Shown: positions 31,450 through 40,814, counted from the stretch's first letter. The stretch: 64,000 bases of DNA from Heliopora coerulea (GCA_030142905.1 JASJOG010000142.1:124001-188000); one strand, 5' to 3'. The notes: generated by a model not told the origin, from the letters alone. A program made the numbers and translations.

Positions 31450-32229
31450 TTATATTCTTAGGACATGAGTTGAACTGAAGTTGATGGTGGATTCCTGGGC
31501 TTCATTTGCGACTATTGGGCCTGATAACGCCAAACCAAGTTTTATCTGGATAGCTACTGGACAAGGATTCTCCCACCGTCTGGCTCTTCCCGTCATGAAA
31601 TTCCAGTAATAATCTGCGCCAATCAAGACTTCGATTTCTTCTTTGTTGTCGATAATGCTCTCTGCTAATTCAATGCCTCTAAGATAAGGATCCTTTTCTA
31701 TGGTCGATTGTATATACTGGTTACTTGGAGAACTACATATCACGGGAACTGCGTACGCATTCATGTATAAACTCATTCCATCAATGCTCTGTATACCAAG
31801 TTGCACTTGTTGACAAAGTTTTAATCAGGCTGATTCTTCACCAAATGTTTGATCAGTAAATTGTCGTGTCCAATTACTGGTAGTTTTAGTCTTTTGGACA
31901 ACCGTCGACTAACATAAGAACGTTGACTGCAAGAATTATAAATAACTCGAACATTACTCGTTTTCTCGTCGTTGTCTGAACGGCAAACGTTGGCTTTCGC
32001 TGTTTGCAGGAGTACTGCCATGTACGAATTCACAAACATCGACGTTCAAGTGCTTACATCGCGTTGTTTAACGTTCGCTTTCGTTTTGCCATGTGGCTTC
32101 TCGTTTTCGCCTCGGTTCTGTAAGTTGTCTATCTATTCACACAATGATGCGTGGTGTAGTTGTTTACACATTAAACAAGTGTTCTTGAATGCACAATCCC
32201 GTACAATATGTCTCGATTTTAAACAGTAA
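31450..32229 (-). pseudogene. BEL/Pao gag zinc finger and aspartic protease region
   Basis: The upstream part has a C..CK..HH..LC finger-like pattern (CLMCKQLHHASLC). Then LLQTAKANVC, VRVIYNSCSQRSYVSRRLSK and LPVIGHDNLLIKHL. After a stop the frame resumes at about 31806 with VQLGIQSIDGMSLYMNAYAV and EVLIGADYYWNFMTGRARRW. The protease box that normally reads (F/L)DSGSQ.S(Y/F) is YNSCSQRSY, so the catalytic Asp appears lost. The IGADYYW block is well kept. Confidence 0.75.
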
Positions 32230-32289
32230 AAACATTAACCTTTTTTCTTCAGTAAAACCGTATTTATGACAGCACAGACAAAGTAAGAT

Positions 32290-32360
32290 TGTAAATAGCC
32301 TGACGAGCGACGATAAAAGTGGTGAAATGCGTTGCTGAAATAAACATACAATCTAACTAC
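32290..32360 (+). ncRNA. Degenerate hammerhead-like motif
   Basis: CCUGACGAGCGACGAUAAAA followed by GUGGUGAAAUGCGUUGC near 32309-32343 resembles the CUGACGA, stem II, GAAA layout seen at 44772-44806, but stem II (GCGAC / GUGGU) is imperfect. It marks another PLE-end relic. Confidence 0.3.
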
Positions 32361-32504
32361 AAATTTCGCTTGGTAACAAAAACTCGATTTAAAATCATAA
32401 AATCATCAACATAAAAACTCTTCACTTTATTTAAAAATCGACGTTTGGGAGCAGAGTCCCTTTATCTAGCTGAAACTATACAAGCCAGGTAATGTACTTA
32501 TAGC

Positions 32505-32605
32505 ACAAAAAGTTAAAAGTTGATAGACTGTCGAATTTATGATGATTTTTAGAAATTTTCATCATAAATTCGGCCGTCAACCAACCTTTAACTTTTTGTG
32601 CTGTT
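32505..32605. repeat. Foldback, about 100 bp
   Basis: Arms AGCACAAAAAGTTAAA and TTTAACTTTTTGTGCT, with inner arms CGAATTTATGATGA and TCATCATAAATTCG around a 13-bp loop. There is one internal gap of a few bases. No coding capacity. Confidence 0.7.
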
Positions 32606-32837
32606 TTAAACTGCCTACGTAGCATTCCATCTTTATATCATTGTCTAGTGTACTTATAAAGAATTTTAAAAACTAACTACAAATTATCATGAAGTAAGAT
32701 CTCTACAGTTGAGTCCATGCGAAACAAATGAGTTCAACTTATATGCGTTAAACCTTTCTCTCTCCAAAGGTCTACTAACATCAGTCTTATGAAAAATCTT
32801 ATATTTCCATGTAAAATACATAAATATAAAATTCTTT

Positions 32838-32914
<77 letters not shown>

Positions 32915-32955
32915 GTAGGTAGATAGGTAGGTAGGTAAGTAGATAGATAGATAGA
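32838..32955. repeat. (GATA)n microsatellite
   Basis: About 24 GATA units grading into GGTA units. Confidence 0.9.
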
Positions 32956-33163
32956 ATAAAGTGTATATTGTGATAACGACGGAGACTATAACTAAGTTAA
33001 CAGCTCATTTTGCACAAACATTTTCGCTTTTATTAAAGCTCTTTATGTGCTAACTGTATATATATATTTAGTAGAAACTTAGTCGAGTACTAATGCAAAT
33101 GCTACATTCTGATTGGCTACGCTACTCGCTATCTATTCGTCGATAGGTAGCGAGAAGCAAAAA

Positions 33164-33313
33164 TGGCTTCCGTCTCTCGGTTTTGTGAAGTATCTGAAGA
33201 CGAAATAGAATGCTTACTTGAAGGTGCAATCCCAGAGAAGACGAAAAATGTTCTTTGCAAAGTATTTCTACTAAAACAATTAGATTATTCGCTCTCGATT
33301 TCTATGAGGAGAT
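33164..33313 (+). pseudogene. N-terminal fragment of a DUF3504/Crypton-like protein
   Basis: An ATG at 33164 opens MASVSRFCEVSEDEIECLLE then GAIPEKTKNV. The RF..(V/L)SE.E+..L+......TKK pattern is typical of the start of DUF3504 (KIAA1958-like, Crypton-derived recombinase) proteins in invertebrates. After about 33 residues the frame runs into a foldback and stops at 33313. The upstream CATTCTGATTGGCTACGCTA may be a promoter remnant. Recognition is from memory of the family, so confidence is moderate. Confidence 0.45.
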
Positions 33314-33379
33314 AGTTGACGAGGGCGAAGTCCTCGTCAACTATCACCTCATAGAAATCGAGAGCGAATAATCTAATTG
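33277..33379. repeat. Hairpin-forming foldback, 103 bp
   Basis: Arms begin CAATTAGATTATTCGCTCTC and end GAGAGCGAATAATCTAATTG, with about 8 unpaired bases at the centre and one or two mismatches. The left arm is still in frame with the DUF3504-like fragment (YSLSISMRR), so the foldback is an inverted copy of that gene's own sequence. Confidence 0.85.
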
Positions 33380-33384
33380 TTAAA

Positions 33385-34120
33385 TATATATATATATATG
33401 AGGCAGTGGAAGGTATCCTTCGGGAATTACAAACGCTCATACAGTTGGTACCTGCAATTAAAAATCTTCTGTTGTACGTGGCTCCAAGGTTAAGTTTTAG
33501 AGGATCGAGGTATTTAAAAGATATTCTAGTGACAACAAAATTGCAACCATTATAAGATTGGGTAAGGGGAATGTTTTTCTGTGGAAAGGCCTGATCTAAG
33601 GTTTGTAAATTTGTTGAAACGAGATTTGTTTTCTTTTGTTTATGTAGAGAAGCGGTCATTCCATATCAATAATTCCTTTGATTGTGATTCCCAAGGAGTT
33701 GTATATTTAATAACATGTAAAAGATGTGGGAAACAATATGTGAGTAGCACGACAACACCATTCAGGTTAAGTTCAATCACCAGAAGAGTTCCTTAAGTTA
33801 AGACGATTTGAAAGAGTTAATAGGGGGATTTGTGGTGAACATCTGTATGCACATTTTTCGAAGTTAGGTATTTATGTCTGGGGGATGTATCTGTTCGAAT
33901 TATCGATTTTACCGATGTTAGAGTTCCTACAGTTAGGGAAGATTTTTGGATTCAGAAATTGAAATGTTATGTTCCTCTGAGATTGAACTTAATGGAAATT
34001 TTAAAATTATGCAAAATAATGAAGAATGTAAGGTATTTAAGGACTATTTTCTTGACACTTTGAGTTGCTGAAGAATGAGCTGGTTCCCAAAGCATATGTT
34101 TTTATTTCAATAAAGTTCGT
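33385..34120 (+). pseudogene. PLE 3' part with GIY-YIG nuclease, decayed
   Basis: After a short (TA)n run the frame reads [38 protein letters not shown] (the RT-to-nuclease connector), then from 33581 HINNSFDCDSQGVVYLITCK and RCGKQYVSSTTTPFRLS. In the nuclease, GVVYLITC....YVSST replaces the usual YVGST. Further pieces (GEHLYAHFS, DVSVRIIDFTDVRVPTVRED) follow in shifted frames. At about 34065-34120 a degenerate hammerhead-like end (UGCUGAAGAAUGAGC) closes the copy. Confidence 0.75.
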
Positions 34121-34184
34121 TTTGAAGATGTATTTGATTATTAACTTTATGTTGAGCAGGCTTTTGATGATTTTAAATCTATAT

Positions 34185-34335
34185 CCCTATGTCTATCCAT
34201 ATCCATATCCATATTCATATCCATATCCATATCTATATAGATATACATATAGATATATAGATATAGATATAGATATAGATATTGATATAGATATTCATAT
34301 TGATATTGATATAGATATAGATATGAACCTAAATA
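34185..34335. repeat. Hexanucleotide TATCCA / ATAGAT array
   Basis: About 150 bp of TATCCA units that grade into ATAGAT and ATTGAT. It accounts for the Tyr-Pro and Asp-Ile repeats in the overlapping frame. Confidence 0.85.
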
Positions 34336-34625
34336 TTATATTTATATCTCAAACTCATTAATAATTCACGAGCAAAACACAAAGGAATTCAGTATCGTAA
34401 CTTAATTTTGATATATGATCTTAGCATAAAATTTTGGTGATTTTAAAACCGATTTTCTCTTTAAATTAGGATTCGTTAGAGATGTAATATCATACACTCG
34501 AAAGTCGTGTTATATCAGATATCCAAACATCTCGATGTTGGTTAAAAACTCGCCTATTGCCTCGTTATTCAACTCACTTCTCGGTGTTTGGATATCTGAT
34601 GAAACACTCCTTCTTGTGTATGATC

Positions 34626-34663
<38 letters not shown>

Positions 34664-34665
34664 TG

Positions 34666-34718
<53 letters not shown>
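34626..34718. repeat. (AT)n microsatellite
   Basis: About 90 bp of AT with two GT interruptions, directly followed by GAGGCAGTGGAGGGAATCCT, the same word that follows the (TA)n run at 33400. Confidence 0.9.
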
Positions 34719-34721
<3 letters not shown>

Positions 34722-35700
34722 GCAGTGGAGGGAATCCTTCGGTGTGTGTTACAGACCAACGACCACTTCCAGCAGAAGTATTCAACCACTGGATTCTCAG
34801 TAAGCCTTCCGAAATGTTTGAAATAGGATATAGAAGAGGAGAGGCAAAGAACTTCTTATTGGTCCATTTATTAAAGGCGCTTAGGCTATTCAGCTTTCGT
34901 CAGTTAAAACAGGATCGTTCTTTCAGAACATTACCAAATATATCTTCATATAAAATTTATTCATAGTAGTTAGCATAAAATGTTTTAAAATGAGTTAGTT
35001 ATCATTAAAAATTTTGCGAATATAATAATGATATTCAAAAACAACAAATTACTAAAAAAGCTAAAAAATGTATTCCCAAGGGTCATTGACATTCTTTGTC
35101 ATAATAATTAACTCGATTTCCCAATCTTAATCCATTCCTCTTGTTTATCAAATGTGGCTTTAAAGTAAACAATTGTGCTATGCAATGCTCTTCCCTAATG
35201 AACAATTTTTGCTCTAAATTTTGCTCAATTTCGGAAAATACATTTCCAATATCCACAAATTTTATATATTCTAGCCTGTGTTGCAAAGTATTAAATTGCA
35301 CTCACATTTCTACAGTCACTCTAATCACCCACCATCCAACATTTGATAACCATGAAAATCAATCAACCAAAGAATTTCACAGCTCTCATCTGACAGCGAG
35401 ACATTTCAATTTTCAGCACCTACTCATACAGATGCTCTTAATACACCCCCAACAAGACACCAAGAACTCCAGTAAACCAAAAGGAAAAACGAAAAAGAAA
35501 CATGATTTGGTTCAACCCACTATTCACCAAATGGTCAATCATCAGTCGCCACATGATTGCTTTGCTAGAAGCATAAAACTCTGAGTAGCGATTAAATGTT
35601 TTAAACAAGTTATCTAGCTCTGTGATCCCATTTGTATATAGCTCTGGTATATCCACGGAGCACTCCTGCTGTTTGATGAAGTTCCCAACCTATTATCTAT
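34719..35700. other. Probable retroelement-derived DNA, unclassified
   Basis: Starts with the PLE-like word at 34718 ([18 protein letters not shown] in frame) but loses similarity. Frames at 35083-35301 minus and 35141-35584 plus overlap and have no clear domain, though a PLE or HIRAN-like short-ORF relic cannot be excluded. No hammerhead core was found. Confidence 0.35.
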
Positions 35701-35856
35701 TTGATGTTTGAGGAAACGCGAGAGCTTGAATATATTAAGGTAGACGAACGATCTTCAAGCTAAATACTCAGAAAATGATTTCTGAGCCCAGATCTTGAAG
35801 ATCGTACGTCTACCTTAATATATCCAAGCTTTCTCGCTTCCTCAAACATCAAACAG
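35701..35856. repeat. Foldback, about 155 bp
   Basis: The left arm reads TTGATGTTTGAGGAAACGCG and then TTAAGGTAGACGAACGATCT. The right arm is its near-complement, ending CGCTTCCTCAAACATCAAA. The unpaired centre (about 35766-35794) holds AATGATTTCTGAG. Part of the arm sequence recurs at 36011-36056 behind a tRNA-like unit, so the foldback is built from a SINE tail. Confidence 0.75.
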
Positions 35857-35936
35857 CTTCAATCATTATTAATATATAGTGGCTTCTGCTTAGGTCGCAC
35901 ATATATATCGAATTTGCACCTTAGCTCACCATCTGA

Positions 35937-36056
35937 GTCTCGGTAGCTCAATGGTTAGAGCGTCTAACCGGTCATCAGAAGGTTGAGGGTTCGATCCCCG
36001 TCTGGGGATCAGAAATCATTTTCTGAGTATTGAGCTTGAAGATCGTTCGTCTGCCC
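35937..36056 (+). repeat. tRNA-derived SINE with A and B boxes
   Basis: GGTAGCTCAATGGTTAGAGC (A-box region, 35942-35961) and GGTTCGATCCC (B box, about 35988-35998) are intact polymerase III promoter elements. The anticodon arm is too irregular for a working tRNA. The tail GAAATCATTTTCTGAGTATT, then GAGCTTGAAGATCGTTCGTC, matches the foldback at 35701-35856. Confidence 0.6.
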
Positions 36057-36413
36057 TATTATCTATCTCATATATATATATATATATATTCTACGTACCA
36101 TACCTGAATCAATCAACAGAAGACTCTCCAAAATATCATCAGACAAAAAAAAATCGTTTGATACAGCCATTCCGCCAAATCAGGAAGCATTACAAAAAGC
36201 GGATACAATCACACGCTAAAGTTTAATCCTAAACCCGCGAAACCTAAGCGTTAAAGAACCTGACGCGTCATATGGTTTAATGCGCCATACAACTCCAACG
36301 CAGCAACAAATATAGGCCACAAATTTCTATAAATCATCGACGAATGCTTCCCATCAGACCATCCACTGCACAAAATCCTAAACAGAAACACCGTCAAACT
36401 CAGTTACAGCTGC

Positions 36414-36935
36414 ATGCCTAATTTCCACAACATAATCTCTGCCCACAACAAATCTCTACTCACGAAAGCGCAGCAAACAACCACAACGGACGACACGGAA
36501 AACCGAGAATGTAACTGCCGACAGAAAGTTTTCTGTCCTTTGTCTGGAAAATGCCTAACAGAAAGCATCGTTTACCAAGCGACCGTAACCAGAGAAGACA
36601 ACAACGAAATTCAAACGTACGTTGGACTCACTGCAGGCAGATTCAAAACCAGGTTCAATAACCACCACAGTTCATTCAAAGATACGAACAAGAAACACGC
36701 AACAGAACTTAGCAAATACATCTGGTCCTTAAAAGAATCAAATGTCCCATACTCAATCAAATGGAAAATTCTCAGGAAATGTAAGGCTTATTCTAACAAA
36801 ACAAAACGTTGTAACCTTTGCCTCCATGAAAAATTTTTAATTATTTACCACCCGGAATTGAGCTCACTCAACAAAAGAAATGAACTTATAACTACATGCA
36901 GACACAGAAAGATATTCCTATTAAACAACCAATAA
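36414..36935 (+). CDS. PLE GIY-YIG nuclease domain
   Basis: A 173-residue frame, open but detached from its RT. It starts MPNFHNIISAHNKSLL, has a cysteine cluster ENRECNCRQKVFCPLSGKCL typical of PLE nucleases, then SIVYQATVTREDNNEIQTYV and GLTAGRFKTRFNNHHSSF. These carry the GIY-YIG core (here VYQATV and YVG) and the catalytic Arg. C-terminal CNLCLHEKFLIIYHP and LNKRNELITTCRHR complete the domain. Lys/Arg-rich composition fits DNA binding. It probably nicked target DNA for reverse transcription. Upstream stops mean no complete protein now. Confidence 0.85.
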   Translation: MPNFHNIISAHNKSLLTKAQQTTTTDDTENRECNCRQKVFCPLSGKCLTESIVYQATVTREDNNEIQTYVGLTAGRFKTRFNNHHSSFKDTNKKHATELSKYIWSLKESNVPYSIKWKILRKCKAYSNKTKRCNLCLHEKFLIIYHPELSSLNKRNELITTCRHRKIFLLNNQ

Positions 36936-37036
36936 CTCTACTGTAAACACTATTGTAAACTGACACCTATTTAGTCTATGGCACTATATTTCATTTAAGT
37001 AACCAAGTTCTCTAGCATGTCACTACAAACGCGATT

Positions 37037-37092
37037 ATCACCTGACTAGTGTGGCAAACTTAGCTTGCCATACGAAACATATTTGTCGTGAT
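37037..37092 (+). ncRNA. Type I hammerhead ribozyme, near-canonical
   Basis: Stem I AUCAC (37037-37041) pairs GUGAU (37088-37092). Stem II is 9 bp, GUGUGGCAA (49-57) with UUGCCAUAC (65-73). GAAA is at 37074-37077, stem III ACA/UGU has loop UAUU, and the cut is predicted after C37087. The core box is CUGACUA (37042-37048), so G8 is changed to U. Stem III is intramolecular here, unlike most copies in the window. Sequence relatives at 54016-54071 keep CUGAUGA. Confidence 0.75.
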
Positions 37093-37240
37093 TAAAAAGT
37101 TCTATGAAGTAATTCGAGTTTTGTCTCTCACTTCTCTCATATTTTGCTCTACTTCGGTATCGAGCACTCTGCCTGTGTATGGTTTCACTCAAGATATATT
37201 TGTCTATATTCGTCTATATTTACATATATATGTATATATG

Positions 37241-38000
37241 TACAGAAAATTTGTTTGACAACAAAAATGACAACTTATGAAAAACCACTTCTTTGAAACA
37301 TTTTTCGCACAAACGTTTTCACTTTAATAAGTTCCTTAGGTGCACATACATTAAAGAATGGTTCTGTTATTTATACTATATCACACCTCTACGTCTTACG
37401 TAAATTTATTCTAATGCTAATTATACTATTTATGAATATGACTAAATGATGGCTTACGTGCTATTACTCTTAATTAATCAAGGCGGCAGGAATTAGTGCA
37501 TTAGATATAGTTTAAGTTAGGGCTCAGTAATTTTATCATCTCTGTTTCTTTCCATTCTCGTGGAAGTTTATTTTGGGCTTTACACTGTTAAATTGTCGGC
37601 ATGCAACAACGGACAATTTAAAATCATGCCTATTTACATGTGTAAAGGTCAAAATAAACTTCGACGAGAATCAAAAGAAACAGAGATAATAAAATCGCTG
37701 AGCCCAAACTTAAACTCTTTCTAATGCACTAAATCCTGCCACGTTGAATAATTAGGAGTAATAACACTTAAACTATCATGTAGTCATATTCATAAATAGT
37801 AATAATTAGAATTAGAATTAGCATTAGAATCAATTGACGTAAGACCTAAACATGTAATATAGTTTAAATAACAGAACCATTCTTTAATGTATCTGCATCT
37901 GAAGAGCTCATTAAAGTGAAAACGTTCGGGAGAAAAGTGTTTTAGAGAAGTTGTTTTTCATAATTTATCATTTTTGTTGTCACTCAACAAATTTTCTGTA
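37241..38000. repeat. Large foldback, about 760 bp, with hammerhead-like arms
   Basis: The left arm starts TACAGAAAATTTGTTTGACA and the right arm ends TGTTGAGTGACAACA-complementary sequence then ACAAATTTTCTGTA. Inner parts also pair (GAATATGACTA with TAGTCATATTC; CAGGAATTAGTGCATTAG with CTAATGCACTAAATCCTG). The centre is near 37620. Minus-strand left arm and plus-strand right arm each carry a motif with GAAAACGUU and a short stem II (ACUU / AAGU on the left). The core boxes are CUAAGGA and CUGAAGA. It is a head-to-head pair without coding sequence. Confidence 0.75.
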
Positions 38001-38057
38001 TAACCTGATTATATCCGCGTGAAACTCAAAGTAGCAATCATAAACTTTTAAGCGAAA

Positions 38058-38059
<2 letters not shown>

Positions 38060-38116
<57 letters not shown>

Positions 38117-38136
38117 ATATATATATATATATATAC
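38060..38136. repeat. (CT)n then (AT)n microsatellite
   Basis: About 54 bp of CT followed by about 20 bp of AT, then PLE-derived sequence. Confidence 0.9.
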
Positions 38137-38149
38137 GTATTTAAAAGGG

Positions 38150-38895
38150 AATAAAATTCCTCTAATTTCAAATTTTCATCCAGGGTTTTCGGAGGTGAGG
38201 ACTATTATTGATTCTTTTTGGCCGATGCTACACGCATCTAATGACATGAAAAAGGTGTTTGGGAAAGATCTATAGTTACCTATAGAAGGCCGAGAAATCT
38301 TAAAGATGACTTAGTAAGTACTAAACTTGAAGGAGAGAGAAGTGAGAGTATGGGGATGAAAAAGTGTTGAAAGAGAAGATGAAAAATTCGTAATTATGCC
38401 CAGGAAGGATGTTCATTTGAGGAAAGGGGTCATACCACATAAATGTTTCTTTTGATTGTGATTCGGTGGGAGTTGTTTAATTGATAATATGTAGAAACTG
38501 TCAATGGATTTACGAAGAGAGTACTATAACTTCATTCTGAAGGACACTTAACAAACATAAGAGTAGTTTAAACAGATTTGGAACGGTCAAAGAGGAATTC
38601 CAGGTAAGGATTTGTATGCACATTTTTGTGAGCAGGAACATAAGGGTTTGGAAGAAATGCAAATTAAAATGATTGGTGAGGCAGATATAAGTTATCCTAC
38701 CGAGTAGGAAGGCTTTTTGGCGCACACATTAGACACATTCATTCCTCAGGGACTTAATATTAGAGATTTTATGTGAATGTAATGGAACGTTTAAGTATAA
38801 ATAGACCTTGTCAGCAATTTGAACTCACATCTTGATAAATGGACATGCCCCAAAACGTTGACGATATTAAAGATTTTTAAAGTTTAATCTGCGAT
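38150..38895 (+). pseudogene. PLE 3' part, heavily decayed
   Basis: VTYRRPRNLKDDLVSTKL near 38270-38325 is the RT-to-nuclease connector. IICRNCQWIYEESTITSF (the YIGST site reads YEEST) and LNKHKSSLNRFG near 38485-38585 come from the GIY-YIG nuclease. AEISYPTE and TFIPQGLNIRDF mark the C-terminus in frames broken by several stops. The 3' end carries UUGAUAA (38832-38838), a weak stem II and AAAACGUUG where GAAA is expected. Confidence 0.65.
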
Positions 38896-38960
38896 TATTA
38901 TATTATTCATGTTTTCAAACTTGAAATCGTGGAGGATTCTGTTTGATTCCATATATCCAG

Positions 38961-39030
38961 GATAATGGGCACTCGATATTTCCTTCATCAATTTGTCAAC
39001 TTATAATATTCTAAGGAAGGTGCTAATATT
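38961..39030 (+). repeat. 70-bp direct repeat, left copy
   Basis: GGGCACTCGATATTTCCTTC, then ATCAATTTGTCAACTTATAA and TATTCTAAGGAAGGTGCTAA, recur at 39228-39297 almost unchanged. The pair brackets the tRNA-like unit at 39106-39180. The word is the 3' tail of the SINE that also ends at 15700. Confidence 0.75.
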
Positions 39031-39105
39031 TCTAAATAATCTCTTCACCAAAATCGGTGAGCCCACCTCATTAAATAATGAACTCGTGGCCATGCTCTCA
39101 GCAAC

Positions 39106-39294
39106 GGCCTCCGTAGCTCAGTTGGCAAAGTATCGCAGTATATTCGCGGGGTCGCGGGTTCGATTCCCAGCCGGAAGGCCGGCGTTGCATTTTCGCAACA
39201 GGTCGGGTTAGGTCTTAAAAAGTCGAGGATAATGGGCACTCGATATTTCCTTCATCAATTTGTCTACTTATAATATTCTAAGGAAGGTGCTAAT

Positions 39295-39297
<3 letters not shown>
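39106..39297 (+). repeat. tRNA-derived SINE, best copy
   Basis: GGCCTCCGTAGCTCAGTTGG carries the A box and GGTCGCGGGTTCGATTCCC the B box. The outer bases GGCCTCCG pair with CGGAAGGCC at 39172-39180. A tail GCGTTGCATTTTCGCAACAG, GGTTAGGTCTTAAAAAG and then the 70-bp word at 39228-39297 complete it. The D-stem and anticodon arm are irregular, so this is a SINE and not a functional tRNA. It ends at (TA)n. Confidence 0.65.

Positions 39298-39371
<74 letters not shown>
39297..39371. repeat. (TA)n microsatellite
   Basis: About 75 bp of TA with one ACATACAT interruption, between the SINE tail and the PLE at 39372. Confidence 0.9.
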
Positions 39372-39377
<6 letters not shown>

Positions 39378-39462
39378 CAAGAGCCAGCTCCTCAAAACAT
39401 CAACTCATATACAACATCAATCTTCAAAAAATCGTCCATTCTAATTAAAAAACTTTAAAACA

Positions 39463-39495
39463 TAATATTTCGGGGCACAGCCCCTTCTTCAGAGA
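39463..39495 (-). ncRNA. Hammerhead-like motif, CUGAAGA core
   Basis: Minus strand: CUGAAGA (39492-39486), one A, stem II GGGGC / GCCCC with loop UGU, GAAA (39471-39468), then UAUUA. The AUAU across the GAAA boundary is self-complementary, replacing the ACGU of other copies. Stem I is weak. It aligns base for base with the UUGACAA motif at 16277. Confidence 0.5.
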
Positions 39496-39508
39496 AACCT
39501 GTATTCAG

Positions 39509-40306
39509 ATGGTTTTGAAAAACAATTATTTTGAATTTGAAGGGGAAATGTATCGTCAGAACCGGGGAACGGCAATAGGAACTAAGTTTGCGCCGGATTT
39601 TACTAACATATTTATGGATCATTGGGAAAAGTATTTTCTTTCTACATGTAGATTTGGCCCGTGGGTATGGTTTAGTTTTTTGGATGATGTTTTTATCATA
39701 TGGCCTCATGGTCCTCAGGAGCTTGACAGCTTTTTGGGGGCGTTGAACTCGTATCATGAAACTGTCAAATTTACATGGGAAATTAGTAAGAAAAAGATTT
39801 CATATCTCGATGTTATGGTATGTCTGGAGGATGGTAAATTGAGCACGGATGTGTGTCATAAACCCATTGATGCACATCAGCATTTGAATTTTAGATCTTG
39901 CCATCCACCACATGTCAAGAAAGGTATACCTCATGGTCAGGCTTTGAGATTGAAGCGAATTTGTGATTTGGAGGATAAATTTGAAAAAAGATTAATGGAC
40001 TTGAAAGGCTTTCTAGTTAACAGAGGTTATAAAGAGGATTTAGTTGATAGTCAATACAGAAGGGTGAGGAAAGTTGGGCGTTCGGATCTGTTATGTAGAA
40101 ATCAAAAACATAGTGAGGATAAAAAGGAAAGGATGGATTTAATTCTTAATTATCTCCCTTCTCTGTTGAAAATTTCCCGCATCCTTAGAGAATTACAGGT
40201 ATTGGTTGAATGTTCACCTTCGTTAGAAAGTATATTACCCGAACCACCCATTGTAAGCTTTAGACGATCAAGAAATATTAAAGTTTTTTGGTTAAAACTA
40301 AAGTAG
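39509..40306 (+). CDS. PLE reverse transcriptase, 5' truncated
   Basis: A 265-residue open frame. It starts just before motif B (MYRQNRGTAIGTKFAPDFTN), has the catalytic box VWFSFLDDVFIIW (LDD instead of YVDD, so one box residue differs but both Asp remain), the connector KKKISYLDVMVCLEDGKLST, the long HPPHVKKGIPHGQALRLKRI segment, and PIVSFRRSRNIKVFWLKLK. Motif A and everything upstream are missing because the copy is truncated. The frame closes with TAG just before the nuclease region, which needs a frame change. Confidence 0.85.
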   Translation: MVLKNNYFEFEGEMYRQNRGTAIGTKFAPDFTNIFMDHWEKYFLSTCRFGPWVWFSFLDDVFIIWPHGPQELDSFLGALNSYHETVKFTWEISKKKISYLDVMVCLEDGKLSTDVCHKPIDAHQHLNFRSCHPPHVKKGIPHGQALRLKRICDLEDKFEKRLMDLKGFLVNRGYKEDLVDSQYRRVRKVGRSDLLCRNQKHSEDKKERMDLILNYLPSLLKISRILRELQVLVECSPSLESILPEPPIVSFRRSRNIKVFWLKLK

Positions 40307-40330
40307 AACCAGAGATTCAATCCGACAAAG

Positions 40331-40759
40331 GAATGTTTGGTTGTGGAATGGTTAGGGGTAAGATTTGTAAATTTGTTAAAACGGGTTCTATTTTTGAAAG
40401 TACGGTTGAAAAGAAATCTTTCCGTATCAACCATTCTTTTGATTGTGATTAAAGTGGAGTGTTTTATTTGATTACATGTAAGATGTGTGCCAAACAGTAT
40501 GTAGGAAGTACGATAAAGGAATTTAGAACGAGATTTAACAGCCATAAGAGCTCGATGAATCGATATGGTAAGGGACAGAGGGGTGTTTGTGGAGAACATT
40601 TATATGCGCATTTTTTTTGAAGAAGGTCATTTGGAATTAGAGGATTTGGAAGTTCAAATAATAGATGTTACGGACAAGAGAGATCCTACGAAAAGGGAAA
40701 TCTTTTGGACGGAAAAAATTAATAGTGTCTCTTTGGGGCTTAATGTAAGAGACTTGTGA
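40331..40759 (+). pseudogene. PLE GIY-YIG nuclease, one stop and one frameshift
   Basis: In frame from 40331: GMFGCGMVRGKICKFVKTGS, FRINHSFDCD, a TAA stop, SGVFYLITCKMCAKQYVGST and RTRFNSHKSSMNRYGKGQRG, CGEHLYAHFF. A run of T near 40609 shifts the frame, after which EVQIIDVTDKRDPTKREIFW and INSVSLGLNVRDL complete the domain. The GVFYLITC..C..QYVGST and R.RFN.HKSS motifs are textbook for this nuclease. The cysteine cluster typical of PLE is partly kept. Confidence 0.85.
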
Positions 40760-40814
40760 TTTACAAATTACTTCTGTAAAGATATATAAAGACTCCTGTT
40801 GTTGACAGCAGGTT

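Larger units (their letters stand above)
28096..32260 (-). mobile_element. Degenerate BEL/Pao LTR retrotransposon
   Basis: The minus-strand domain order is protease, RT, RNase H, integrase, then the DUF5641 tail, which is diagnostic of BEL/Pao. LTRs were not identified at either end. Frameshifts and stops split every domain. It sits in the 24.8-kb SLCO intron, in the same orientation as the gene. Confidence 0.85.
36105..37140 (+). mobile_element. PLE 3' part, divergent lineage, with hammerhead
   Basis: Begins after (TA)n at 36069-36090. The 5' part (36110-36410) is frame-broken PLE connector: RRLSKISSDKK, AIPPNQEALQKSGY, WFNAPYNSNAATNIGHKFL and DHPLHKILNRNTVKLSYSCM in successive frames. The nuclease frame 36414-36935 and the hammerhead at 37037-37092 follow. 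This protein type differs in sequence from the other PLE copies in the window. Confidence 0.8.

Noticed and set aside
34065..34826. Long frames rich in Tyr-Pro, Ile-Tyr or Asp-Ile
   Set aside because: They are translations of hexanucleotide and (AT)n repeats, with the same pattern on both strands.
35937..39180. Functional tRNA genes at 35937 and 39106
   Set aside because: A and B boxes are good, but the anticodon arms and D stems are irregular and both have non-tRNA tails repeated elsewhere, so SINE is the better call.
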